Positions 1 to 10,120 of a stretch of DNA of 64,000 bases are shown here, piece by piece. The stretch's first letter is position 1. Each line of letters starts with the position of its first letter. A program made the position numbers and the translations under genes. The DNA comes from Aegilops tauschii subsp. strangulata (Eukaryota > Streptophyta > Magnoliopsida > Poales > Poaceae). The stretch lies in contig NC_053039.3 of NCBI RefSeq assembly GCF_002575655.3, positions 218,507,622 through 218,571,621 on the forward strand, in the 5' to 3' direction. The notes under the pieces are model-generated. The model did not search any database. It was not told the DNA's origin and worked only from the letters and a program-made list of their open reading frames with translations.

Positions 1-149
1 AAACCGAATCGGCACCCTCCGCATAAAACTTGCAGTGCTAAAAAGCAATCATTTGATATATCCGCATGGACTAACTTTGTCTTTTGCATGATCATTTCCA
101 TGAACACTCGCGAAAAAACCTCCGCCCGACTTTGCCAAGTTGCCCGGAG

Positions 150-162
150 GCTTGGGGGCTAC
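150..162 (+). promoter_or_regulatory. Polypurine tract of the left-edge Gypsy element
   Basis: The purine-rich run gcttgggggctac lies directly before the LTR start TGTCGGAG at 163. It would prime plus-strand DNA synthesis. The same ending, gggggctac, precedes the 3' LTRs at 36429 and 43011, which marks it as a Gypsy-style boundary. Confidence 0.75.
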
Positions 163-947
163 TGTCGGAGTAATTGGACACGGGTATCCCGAAGACGGCA
201 AGACAATATTTCAAGACATCGGGGCTAGCAACGCCCCTCAGTCCGACTGCCCGGCCGCTCCTGCCGGCTCCCCGTCCGACTGCTCCACCTGGCCGACTGC
301 CCGGCCGGCTGCCAGCTGACCGACCACACCGACTAGCCGGCTGCCGACTGCAGTCCGACCCGGCATCGACAAGACCCCGACGAGACGACCATACCGCGGA
401 CAAGACAACCGTACCGCAACACCATCATGTATAGTGTCACTTGTCCCTGGCACTATTCATGAAGTGACCTAGGGGACAAGCATGACATGCACCATGCCTT
501 GCTCCCATACCTCCACATAGCTTAGATACAAAGCTACCCTCTCCTATAAAAGGAGACACACATCCATCCATCCATGGGGGGACTCACTTACACACTCACA
601 CAAGCAAGCTAGCTAGCAAGAGAGCTAGCTAGCCATCCATCCACTCTCACGCACACACACGGCCATGAGTATGGCCGGCCACTAGCATGCCCTATATGCA
701 TATACCAAATCAGATGCACTTGGCACTGATCTCAGATACAGCTCCAGGAGCAACCTTGTACCAGATATATTACAGATACAGACATGCAGGAGTAGGGGTA
801 TTATCTCTCCGGAGAGCCCCAAACCTGGGTAAACTAGCGCGTGCTACTCGCATACCTGCTCCCGGTCCTACCAACAGCAGTCTTACCCTCACACAAAGCC
901 CTTGTGGCATCTGTCGACTCACACCCCCCCATGAGAATACCACGACA
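163..947 (+). repeat. 3' LTR (785 bp) of the left-edge Gypsy element
   Basis: The repeat begins TGTCGG and ends CCACGACA, so it has canonical TG...CA ends. A TATA box (TATAAAAG) sits at 545-552, followed by CATC- and GCTA-rich short repeats. The stretch near 790-840 (a 'ggggtattatctc...cctgggtaaa' pattern) resembles the end of the R/U5 region in the Fatima-like LTRs, which suggests a related lineage. The short open frames here (for example 174-434 and 687-1040) are not credible genes. Confidence 0.8.
545..552 (+). promoter_or_regulatory. TATA box in the left-edge Gypsy LTR
   Basis: TATAAAAG within cctcctataaaaggagac is a good plant RNA polymerase II TATA box. It is located where the U3/R boundary of this LTR is expected. 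Confidence 0.65.
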
Positions 948-1682
948 GGACCCGAAGGTGCGGAGTGTTTCCGAATACCCACACGGCCGAATAGACCGGG
1001 GTATGCGTGGAAACTAGGCGTAGGGGTCATAGTTGCTTGAACAGACAAGTTGTATCCGGCTAGCTATGTTATATTACATTGAGATAGTAAGAAACATCTT
1101 CCAGAGAGAATAGTTCCGTTAAGGGTTCCTTTCCCTGGGTGTGCATGTATTAGCGTACATGTCCGAATTGTGATGTGAAAATCACAGTGTGTACAGATTC
1201 TGGGGGTTCACAATGGAGTGAGTGCAAAAAACATCTTTAATTCACCGACCGAATATTCCCTTAAGAACGCTAGCTTTTGGCTTCACCCAGTCTGAGGTAC
1301 ACATCCGGATGACCTGGCAGTAACAATCGCAGATGTGCTCCCTTTATGCCCTAGCCGAACTAACGGGAACGTAGGGCATAAGCACAGGAGCCAGGCAACC
1401 CATCTTGGCCATAACTTAAGTCATATCGATGCATATAGTGGCGAAGAAAAGGTACATATGGAAAAAATCATATGTGAAGAGCTTGATGCTCAAGGAATAA
1501 TAATAAAAAGCTTCTGTCCGAGAAGCCCCCAGGCATAATGGACGTACATATTTAAAAACGTATACATCACAAGTGCGCGGTTGAGCCGCGCAAAAGCTTT
1601 AAGGCTAAAAAGAAAAGGAAAGCAAAAAAGAGAGAAAATAGGGTATGTAGTAGGGAGAAGGGGACGAACAAAGATTTCGGCG
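948..1682 (-). other. Non-coding tail downstream of pol in Fatima-like copy 1
   Basis: This 735-bp stretch has no gene. It is the reverse complement counterpart of 32497-33220 in copy 2, with shared landmarks such as the 'tttatgccctagccgaac' segment near 1343 and the 'ctagctatgttatattac' segment near 1059. It ends abruptly at the Gypsy insertion, so the antisense gene present in copy 2 is not visible here. Confidence 0.75.
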
Positions 1683-3105
1683 CTAGGCATAGAATCTTCG
1701 GAGTCTGGCCGCGTTCCATGGTTTCGGCTCTAAGCGGTTGTCTGAGGCATCACACAGGCAGTACACTCCTCCGATGAGAACTTCATCAATGATGAAGGGA
1801 CCCTCCCAATTGGGCTTGAGTTTGTCCTTTTTCTTCTCCGGCAAGCGTAGAACTAGTTCGCCAACATTATAAGTCTTGGCCCGTACTTCTCTACTTTGAT
1901 ATCTTCGGGCCTGCTGTTGATAAAATGCGGAACAGGCTTTTGCGACGTCGTGCTCCTCCTCTAGGGCATCTAAGCCGTCCTGCCGATCAAGCTCGGCTTC
2001 TCTCTCTTCGCGCTCCTCCTCGAGGTGAGTCATGAATAATGTCGCAGGGTAACACAGCCTCTCCGCCGTACACCATGAAAAAGGGGGTGTATCCGGTAGT
2101 GCGATTGGGCGTGGTCCGCAGCCCCCAGAGTACGAAGTCGAGCTCCTCAACCCAGTGCTTGTCTGATTCTTTCAAAGACCACACTAGTCTGGGTTTAATG
2201 CCGCTCATAATGAGACCATTGGCTCGTTCGACTTGACCATTTGTTTGTGGGTGGTAGACGGAGGCATAATCGAGTTTAATGCCCAGATTAGCACACCAGG
2301 TTTTTACCTCATCGGCTGTGAAATTGGAGCCGTTATCGGTGATGATGCTCTGTGGAACACCATAACGGTGCACAACGCCGGATATGAAATCTATCACTGG
2401 TACGGCCTCGGCCGTTTTGACCGGCTTGGCCTCTATCCACTTAGTGAATTTGTCTACCATGACCAGCAGGTATTTTTTCTTATGGCTTCCCCCTTTAAGA
2501 GGTCCAACCATATCCAGTCCCCAGACCGTGAAAGGCCAAGTAATGGGGATAGTTTGTAAGGCAGTTGGGGGCATGTGGCCTTGGTTGGCGAAGAGTTGGC
2601 ATCCGACGTAGCGTTGGACAAAGTCCTGCGCGTCTGCTTGGGCTGTCGGCCAATAAAACCCAATACGGAAGGCCTTGCTAACAAGGGCCCGAGCTGCGGC
2701 ATGGTGTCCGCCGAGACCAGCGTGAATTTCCGCTAAAAGCTGCCGCCCCTCTTCCTCGGAGATACATCTTTGAAGTACTCCGGTAGTAATTTTCTTGTAG
2801 ATCTCTCCGTCGTGAACCTTGTAGGCCTTCGAACGCCGGACAATGCGGCAAGCCTCGTTCTGGTCTTCGGGAAGCTCCTTCCTATTAATGTAGGCCAAGA
2901 AGGGTTCGGTCCATGGGGCAATAACTACCATAATGAGATGGGTCGACGGTGTTACTTCGGTGGTTGAGCCTCCGATATTATCGGTGTGTTCGGGATTTGG
3001 GGTTGTATTCGGATCTGGACTGTTGTTGCCGTCTTCCCCTTGCCACACCACGGATGGCTTGAAAAGCCTTCCCAAGAAAACGTTAGGTGGGACGGGGTCG
3101 CGCTT
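1683..3105 (-). pseudogene. Integrase and C-terminal part of pol, Fatima-like copy 1
   Basis: This is the second half of the Gypsy polyprotein, which would insert the DNA copy into the genome. The frame starts in the RNase H to integrase linker (FKPSVVW) just after the Sabrina-like insertion. It includes the zinc-binding region, where HHAAARAL is followed by a degenerate VGCQLFANQ. The catalytic core follows: GLDMVGPLKGG, the DNG motif in ITDNGSNFTADE, and YHPQTNGQVERANG with the catalytic E region. The C-terminal part (YNVGELVLRLPEKKKDKLKP ... WNAARLRRFYA) ends with a stop at 1683. A frame change near 2000-2100 splits it into two open frames (3075-1987 and 2150-1683). The first knuckle cysteine also seems replaced (RYVGC where copy 2 has RCVGC). 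Confidence 0.85.
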
Positions 3106-3110
3106 GGCGC
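3106..3110. other. Target-site duplication (left) of the Sabrina-like element
   Basis: ggcgc directly precedes the LTR start TGATACG at 3111 and matches ggcgc at 10116-10120 after the right LTR. This five-base duplication is the signature of LTR-retrotransposon integration. Confidence 0.9.
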
Positions 3111-4680
3111 TGATACGTCTCCAACGTATCTATAACTTTTTATTGTTCCATGCTATTATATTACCCGTTTAGGATGTTTATGGGCTTTACTTTACACTTT
3201 TATATCATTTTTGGGACTAACCTACTAACCGGAGGCCCAGCCCGTATTGCTGTTTTTTTGCCTATTTCAGTGTTTCGAAGAAAAGGAATATCAGACATAG
3301 TCCAAACGGAATGAGACCTTCGGGAGCGTGATTTTTGGAACGAACGTGATCCAGAGGACTTGGATTGCAACCCAAGAAACAATCGAGGCAGCCGCGAGGG
3401 TGGAGGGCGCCCCCCCTACTGGGCATGCCCCCTGTCTCGTGGGCCCCTCGAGCGTCCACCGACCTACTTCTTCCTCCTATATATACCCATGTACCCCGAA
3501 AACATCAGAAGCGACCACGAAAAACTATTTCCACCATCGTAACCTTCTGTATCCGCGAGATCCCATCTTGGAGCCTTCGCCGGCGCTCCGCCAGAGGGGG
3601 AATCGATCATGGAGGGCTTCTACATCAACACCATAGCCCTTCCGATGAGTTGTGAGTAGTTTACCACAGACCTTCGGGTCCATAGTTATTAGCTAGATGG
3701 CTTCTTCTCTCTCTTTGAATCTCAATACAAAGTTCTCCTCGATCTTCTTGGAGATCTATTCGATGTAACTCTTTTTGCGGTGTGTTTGTCGAGATCCGAT
3801 GAATTGTGGGTTTATGATCAAGTTTATCCATGAGAAATATTTGAATCTCCTCTGAATTCTTTTATGAGTGATTAAGTTATCTTTGCAAGTCTCTTCAATT
3901 ATCAGTTTGGTTTGGCCTACTAGATTGATCTTTCTTGCAATGGGAGAAGTGCTTAGCTTTGGGTTCAATCTTGTGGTGTCCTTTCCCAGTGACAGCAGGG
4001 GCAGCAAGGCACGTATTGTATTGTTGCCATCGAGGATAAAAAGATGGGGTTTATATCATATTGCATGAGTTTATCCCTCTACATCATGTCATCTTTCTTA
4101 ATGCGTTACTCTGTTCTTTATGAACTTAATACTCTAGATGCATGCTGGATAGCGGTCGATGTGTGGAGTAATAGTAGTAGATGCAGGCAGGAGTCGGTCT
4201 ACTTGTCACGGACGTGATGCCTATATACATGATCATGCCTAGATAATCTCATAATTATTCGCTTTTCTATCAATTGCTCGACAGTAATTTGTTCACCCAC
4301 CGTAATACTTATGCTATCTTGAGAGAAGACACTAGTGAAACCTATGGCCCCCGGGTCTATCTTTTATCATATAAGTTTTCCATCTACTTTTATTTGCATC
4401 TTTTACTTTTCCAATCTATATCACAAAAATACCAAAAATATTATCTTATCATATTATCTCTATCAGATCTCACTTTTGCAAGTGGCCGTGAAGGGACCGA
4501 CAACCCCTTTATTGCGTTGGTTGCGAGTTCTTGTTTGTTTGTGTAGGTGCGTTGGACTTTTGAGGAGCCTCCTACTGGATTGATACCTTGGTTCTCAAAA
4601 ACTGAGGGAAATACTTACGCTATTGTGCTGCATCACCCTTTCCTCTTCAAGGAAAACCAATGCAAGCTCAATACGTAGGA
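3111..4680 (+). repeat. 5' LTR (1570 bp) of the Sabrina-like element
   Basis: The repeat starts TGATACGTCTCCAACG. It aligns base for base in length with 8546-10115. A TATATATA box lies at 3478-3485 in the sequence tcctcctatatatacccatg. The final bases gtagga carry a G where the right LTR has C (gtagca), so the canonical CA end is mutated here. Short open frames inside (for example 3328-3636 and 4335-4583) recur in both LTRs and are not genes. Confidence 0.9.
3478..3485 (+). promoter_or_regulatory. TATA box in Sabrina-like 5' LTR
   Basis: TATATATA is preceded by a pyrimidine-rich run. It is conserved at the equivalent place in the right LTR (8912-8919) and is the likely start signal for the genomic transcript. 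Confidence 0.6.
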
Positions 4681-4691
4681 AGAAGGATTTC

Positions 4692-4709
4692 TGGCGCCGT
4701 TGCCAGGGA
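4692..4709 (+). promoter_or_regulatory. Primer-binding site (tRNA-Asp type) of the Sabrina-like element
   Basis: TGGCGCCGTTGCCAGGGA lies 11 bases after the 5' LTR. Plant tRNA-Asp(GUC) ends ...CCCCGGCAACGGCGCCA, so the site pairs with it apart from one mismatch (A for G at the fourteenth base). It would prime minus-strand DNA synthesis. The gap from the LTR is longer than the usual 0-5 bases, which is characteristic of this group. Confidence 0.75.
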
Positions 4710-4899
4710 GGTCTTCGCTCAAGTCAAGACATACCAAGTACCCATCACAAACTCATCTCCCTCGCATTTACATTATTTGCCATTTGCCTCTCGTTTTCCT
4801 CTCCCCCACTTCACCCTTGCCGTTTTATTCGCCCTCTCTTTCCCAATCTCCTCTCTTTTCTGTTTGCCCTCTTTTTCCTCCTCGCTTTTGTCTGCCGTT

Positions 4900-5722
4900 A
4901 TGTCTGAAATAGGGGAGATTATCGTTGATAATAATAACATGGAAAATTCTGATGTTCCTGCTGAAGAACCCACTATCTTACATACAAAAAAATTATATCG
5001 GTAGTGGTAATATTATTGGAAAAGGGGCTATTCAAGATTTCTTTACTTGTGTCGGTTCTTTACCTTCTATGGGTGGTTCTATTCTTCATAGAACTAGTAG
5101 TCTTGCGGACGCTATTGCCATGCTTGTAGTTGAACTTGAAAGACAATTTATGCACATGCATCCTTGCATACAAAGGATTTTCCTAGAATTTTCTAATATT
5201 GAGCATTCTTTTGTTAAGCGCGCCGCTACTATCTTTTTGGCACATGAGTTTAGATTTATAATAAAAGAGGCCATAGAAATCTTTGCGCACTATAGGGTGG
5301 ACGCCGGCCGTCCTCCCATAGAGGCGATCCTCTTTGATCAAGAGGAAATTAGGCGTTTCCAATCATTGGACTATGTTGCTTTTAATGAAAACCTTAGAAA
5401 AAAGGTTCCTACCAATGTTCTAGTTGATAGAATTTCCGTACTTAATAATGATTTTGCTCTTCGAAACAATGAGCTAGGATATTCTCTTGAGTATAGGCTC
5501 ACGAAGTTCTGCCAAAAGAATGCTTATAATGATGAATTAGTTGTGCAATATGAAGGGCCAAGGGAGGAACATATACCTCCTGAGATTGATCTTGGGGACT
5601 TCTGTCCCATTAAATTTATCCCTTTTGATTACTTTTCCTTGCCTCAAAGAAAACTTGCTGCTGAACGTAGAGAATATGAAATGACTTTTCGTGATCTATC
5701 TTATTATCACGGCACTACGTAG
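4900..5722 (+). pseudogene. Orphan gag-like open frame of the Sabrina-like element
   Basis: The likely start is the ATG at 4900 (MSEIGEIIVDNNNMENSD). The run of A bases near 4985-4992 then causes a frameshift, and the long frame continues as YIGSGNIIGKGAIQDFF through to YYHGTT and a stop at 5722. Repaired, it would be about 270 residues. The product is rich in charged residues and shows no zinc knuckle, protease or polymerase motif. Its position right after the primer-binding site suggests a gag-like or packaging role, but that is inference. I recall similar proteins only from Triticeae retroelements. The frame is otherwise open over about 245 codons, which suggests past selection. Confidence 0.6.
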
Positions 5723-6439
5723 ATCTATCCTCGCTTTTATGCCTAGCTAGGGGCGTTAAACGATAGCGCTAGTTGGGAGGCAACCCAATTCTTTGTGTTT
5801 TTTTGTTTTTGCTTCTGTTTAGTAATAAATTTATCATCCACCTTCTGTTTAGATGTGTTTTTATGTTTTAATTAGTGTTTGTGCCAAGTTAAACCTATAG
5901 GATCTTCTTGGATGACAAATATTTGATCTTGCTGAAAATTCCAGAAACTTTCTGTTCACGAAAATAATTGTTTAAAATCACCAAAACGTGATAAAATACT
6001 GATTCCAATTGCAGTAGGTCAATAAACAAATTATCTACGTCGTCCTATTTTGGTAGAATTTTTTGAGTTCCATAAGTTTGCGTTAGTTACAGATTACTAC
6101 AGACTGTTCTGTTTTTGACAGATTCTGTTTTTCGTGTGTTGTTTGCTTATTTTGATGAATCTATGGCTAGTAAAATAGTTTATAAACCATAGAGAAGTTG
6201 GAATACAGTAGGTTTAACACCAATATAAATAAATAATGAGTTCATTACAGTACCTTGAAGTGGTGTTTTGTTTTCTTTCGCTAACGGAGCTTACAAGATT
6301 TCTGTTGAGTTTTGTGTTGTGAAGTTTTCAAGTTTTGGGTAAAGATTTGATGGATTATGGAACAAGGAGTGGCAAGAGCCTAAGCTTGGGGATGCCCATG
6401 GCACCCAAGATATTCAAGGATAACCAAAAGCCTAAGCTT

Positions 6440-6463
6440 GGGGATGCCCCGGAAGGCATCCCC
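6440..6463 (+). repeat. Perfect hairpin containing a PPT-like sequence
   Basis: ggggatgcc (6440-6448) and ggcatcccc (6455-6463) are perfect 9-bp inverted repeats around a 6-base loop. The upstream arm contains cttggggatgc, which is repeated at 6385-6395 and again at the true polypurine tract, 8534-8544. Confidence 0.7.
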
Positions 6464-7695
6464 TCTTTTGTCTTCGTCTATCGGTAACTTTACTTGGAGC
6501 TATATTTTTATTCACCACATGATATGTGTTTTGCTTGGAGCGTCTTGTATGATATTAGTCTTTGCTTTTTAGTTTACCACAATCATCCTTGCTGTACACA
6601 CCTTTTGGGAGAAACCCACATGATTGAAATTTATTAGAATACTCTATATGCTTCACTTATATCTTTTGAGCTAGATAATTTTGCTCTAGTGCTTCACTTA
6701 TACTTTTTAGAGCACGGCGGTGGCTTAATTTCGAAGAAATTGTTGATCTCTCATGCTTCACTTATATTATTTTGAGAGTCTTTTAGAAAAGCATGGTATT
6801 TGCTATGGTTAAAAAAATTGGTCCTAGAACGATGGGCATCCAAGTTGGGTATAATAAAAACTATCATAGGAAGTGAATTGGATGCTATGATCAATTTGAT
6901 ACTTGATAATTGTTTTGAGATATGAAGGTAGTAATATTAGAGTCATGCTAGTTGGGTAATTGTGAATTTAAAGAATGCTTGTGTTGAAGTTGGCAAGTCC
7001 CGTAGCATGCACCTATGGTAAAAGTTGTGTAACAAATTTAAAACATGAGGTGTTCTTAGATTGTGCATCCTTATGAGTGGCGGTCGGGGACGAGCGATGG
7101 TCTTTTCCTACCAATCTATCCCCCTAGGAGCATGCGCGTAGTGCTTAGGTTTTTGATGACTTGTAGATTTTTGCAATAAGTATATGAGTTCTTTATGACT
7201 AATGTTGAGTCCATGGATTATACGCACTCTTACCCTTCCACCATTGCTAGCCTCTTCGGTACCGTGCATTGCCCTTTCTCACCTTGAGAGTTGGTGAAAA
7301 CTTCGCCGGTGCATCCAAACCCCGTGATATGATACGCTCTATCACACATAAACCTCCTTATATCTTCCTCAAAACAGCCACCATACCTACCTATTATGAC
7401 ATTTCCATAGCCATTCCGAGATATATTGCCATGCAACTTTCCACCGTTCCGTTCATCATCATGACACGTATCATCATTGTCATATTGCCTTGCATGATCA
7501 TGTAGTTGGCATCGTATTTGTGGCAAAGCCACCATGCATAATTTTTCATACATGTCACTCTTGATTCATCGCCCATCCCGGTACACCGCCGGAGGCATTC
7601 ATATAGAGTCATATCTTGTTCTAGTTTTTGAGTTGTAATACATGAGTTGTAAATAAATAGAAGTGTGATGATCATCATTATTAGAGCATTGTCCC

Positions 7696-7770
7696 CAAAT
7701 AAATAAATAAATAAATAAATAAGAGAAAGGCCAAATAAAAAAAGGCCAAACAAAATATATATATATAAAG
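7696..7770. repeat. Simple (aaat)n and (at)n repeats
   Basis: A run of about seven aaat/ataa units lies near 7697-7722, and an alternating at tract near 7757-7767. Both fall in the non-coding internal part of the Sabrina-like element. Confidence 0.85.
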
Positions 7771-8533
7771 GGGGCAATGTTACTATCCTTTTCCACACTT
7801 GTGCTTCAAAGTAGCACCATGTTCTTCATATAGAGAGTCTCATATGTTATTACTTTCATATACTAGTGGGAATTTTTCATTATAGAACTTGGCTTGTATA
7901 TTCCTACGATGGGCCTCCTCAAAATGCCCTAGGTCTTCGTGAGCAAGCAAGTTGGATGCACACCCACTTAGTTTCTTTTGTTGAGCTTTCATACGTTTAT
8001 AGCTCTAAGTGCATCCGTTGCATGGCAATCCCTACTCCTCATGTTGACATCAATTGATGGGCATCTCCATAGCCCGTTGATTATCCTCGTCAATATGAGA
8101 CTTTCTCCTTTTTTTGTCTTCTCCACACAATCCCCATCATCATAATCTATTCCACCCATAGTGCTATGTCCATGGCTCATGCTCATGTATTGCGTGAAAG
8201 TTGAAAGAGTATGAAACAATTGCTTGGCTTGTCATCGGGGGTGTGCAAGATGGGAGCATTTTGTGTGACGAAAATGAAGCATGACCTAACTATATGATTT
8301 TGTAGGGATGAACTTTCTTTAGCCATGTTATTTTGAGAAGACATGATTGCTTTGTTAGTATGCTCGAAGTATTACTATTTCTTATGTCAATATGAACTTT
8401 TATTTTGAATCATTTGGATCTGAACATTCATGCCACAATAAAGAAAATTACATTGAGAATTATGCTAGGTAGCATTCCACATCAAAAATTCTGTTTTTAT
8501 CATTTACCTACTCGAGGACGAGCAGGAATTAAT

Positions 8534-8545
8534 CTTGGGGATGCT
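8534..8545 (+). promoter_or_regulatory. Polypurine tract of the Sabrina-like element
   Basis: cttggggatgct ends directly at the right LTR start (TGATACG, 8546). A very similar aagcttggggaag precedes the WHAM-like LTR at 23524, consistent with a shared plus-strand priming signal. Confidence 0.75.
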
Positions 8546-10115
8546 TGATACGTCTCCAACATATCTACAATTTTTGATTGTTCCATGCTATTATATTACC
8601 CGTTTTGGATGTTTATGGGCTTTACTTTACACTTTTATATCATTTTTGGGACTAACCTACTAACCGGAGGCCCAGCCCGTATTGCTGTTTTTTTGCCTAT
8701 TTCAGTGTTTCGAAGAAAGGAATATCAAACAGAGTCCAAACAGAATGAAACCTTCGGGAGCGTGATTTTTGGAACGAACGTGATCCAGAGGACTTGGAGT
8801 GCAAGCCAAGAAACAATCGATGCGGCCACGAGGGTGAGGGCGCCCCCCCTACTGGGCGCGCCCCCCTGTCTCGTGGGCCCCTCGAGCACCCACCGACCTA
8901 CTTCTTCCTCCTATATATACCCATGTACCCCGAAAACATCAGAAGCGACCACGAAAAACTATTTCCACCGCCGTAACCATCTGTATCCGCGAGATCCCAT
9001 CTTGGAGCCTTCGCCGGCGCTCCGCCGGAGGGGGAATCGATCACGGAGGGCTTCTACATCAACACCATAGCCCTTCCGATGAGTTGTGAGTAGTTTACCA
9101 TAGACCTTCGGGTCCATAGTTATTAGCTAGATGGCTTCTTCTCTCTCTTTGCATCTCAATACAAAGTTCTCCTCGATCTTCTTGGAGATCTATTCGATGT
9201 AACTCTTTTTGCGGTGTGTTTGTCGAGATCCCATGAATTGTGGGTTTATGATCAAGTTTACCTATGAGAAATATTTGAATCTCCTCTGAATTCTTTTATG
9301 TGTGATTAAGTTATCTTTGCAAGTCTCTTCGAATTATCAGTTTGGTTTGGCCTACTAGATTGATCTTTCTTGCAATGGGAGAAGTGCTTAGCTTTGGGTT
9401 CAATCTTGCGGTGTCCTTTCCCAGTGACAGCAGGGGCAGCAAGGCACGTATTGTATTGTTGCCATCGAGGATAAAAAGATGGGGTTTATATCATATTGCA
9501 TGAGTTTATCCCTCTACATCATGTCATCTTTCTTAATGCGTTACTCTGCTCTTTATGAACTTAATACTCTAGATGCATGCTGGATAGCGGTCGATGTGTG
9601 GAGTAATAGTAGTAGATGCAGGCAGGAGTCGGTCTACTTGTCACGGACATGATGCCTATATACATGATCATGCCTAGATAATCTCATAATTATTCGCTTT
9701 TCTATCAATTGCTCGACAGTAATTTGTTCACCCACCGTAATACTTATGCTATCTTGAGAGAAGCCACTAGTGAAACCTATGGTCCCCAGGTCTATCTTTT
9801 ATCATATAAGTTTGCCATCTACTTTTATTTGCATCTTTTACTTTTCCAATCTATATCACAAAAATAGCAAAAATATTATCTTATCATATTATCTCTATCA
9901 GATCTCACTTTCGCAAGTGGCCATGAAGGGATTGACAACCCCTTTATTGCGTTGGTTGCGAGTTCTTGTTTGTTTGTGTAGGTGCGTGGGACTTTTGAGG
10001 AGCCTCCTACTGGATTGATACCTTGGTTCTCAAAAACTGAGGGAAATACTTACGCTACTGTGCTGCATCACCCTTTCCTCTTCAAGGAAAACCAATGCAA
10101 GCTCAAGACGTAGCA
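8546..10115 (+). repeat. 3' LTR (1570 bp) of the Sabrina-like element
   Basis: Same length and order as 3111-4680, ending in the canonical CA (gtagca). TATATATA lies at 8912-8919. Scattered substitutions relative to the 5' LTR, mostly transitions, show independent decay after insertion. Confidence 0.9.
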
Positions 10116-10120
10116 GGCGC
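10116..10120. other. Target-site duplication (right) of the Sabrina-like element
   Basis: ggcgc follows the LTR end and duplicates 3106-3110. Fatima-like RNase H coding sequence (minus strand, ...VLARIGA) resumes from here upward. Confidence 0.9.

Larger units (their letters stand above)
1..947 (+). mobile_element. 3' end of a Gypsy-type LTR retrotransposon inserted in the Fatima-like element
   Basis: Bases 1-162 are the last internal bases, with no coding capacity seen. They end in a purine-rich tract followed by a complete 3' LTR at 163-947. The base after the LTR (948) resumes Fatima-like sequence that is collinear, on the opposite strand, with 32500-33220. The five bases ggacc (948-952) are therefore the expected right target-site duplication. 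The rest of the element lies off the left edge, so its family and coding content cannot be judged. Confidence 0.8.
5723..8533 (+). other. Non-coding internal region of the Sabrina-like element
   Basis: About 2.8 kb holds no credible gene; short minus-strand frames near 7230-7798 and 7989-8219 lack recognisable domains. Visible structure includes two copies of a 'cctaagcttggggatgcc' motif (from about 6379 and 6431), a 9-bp hairpin at 6440-6463, three 'tgcttcacttat' repeats (near 6650, 6692 and 6755), and simple (aaat)n and (at)n tracts at 7696-7770. Confidence 0.75.
3111..10115 (+). mobile_element. Sabrina-like non-autonomous Gypsy retrotransposon (complete, 7.0 kb)
   Basis: The element has two 1570-bp LTRs (3111-4680 and 8546-10115), a primer-binding site, one orphan open frame, about 2.8 kb of non-coding internal DNA, and a purine tract before the right LTR. 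It is flanked by ggcgc duplications and sits in the RNase H to integrase linker of Fatima-like copy 1. The two LTRs differ at roughly 3% of positions by eye, so it is a fairly recent insertion. No protease, reverse transcriptase or integrase is present, so replication must have relied on a related element. The name is from memory of the LTR start and internal motifs; Derami-type elements are an alternative. Confidence 0.85.

Noticed and set aside
92..434. Overlapping frames in the left-edge LTR
   Set aside because: Pro/Arg/Ala-rich, on both strands, inside U3 of an LTR.
2039..3172. Plus-strand frames opposite the integrase of Fatima-like copy 1
   Set aside because: Shadows of the minus-strand integrase; the same shadows appear on the minus strand opposite copy 2.
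3328..3636. Open frame of 102 codons repeated at 8585-9070
   Set aside because: Lies within the two Sabrina-like LTRs, overlaps the TATA box, and has no recognisable domain.
7230..7798. Minus-strand frames of 107 and 134 codons in the Sabrina-like interior
   Set aside because: Low-complexity and Met/Ile-rich, running into simple repeats; no conserved motif and no promoter-like signal.
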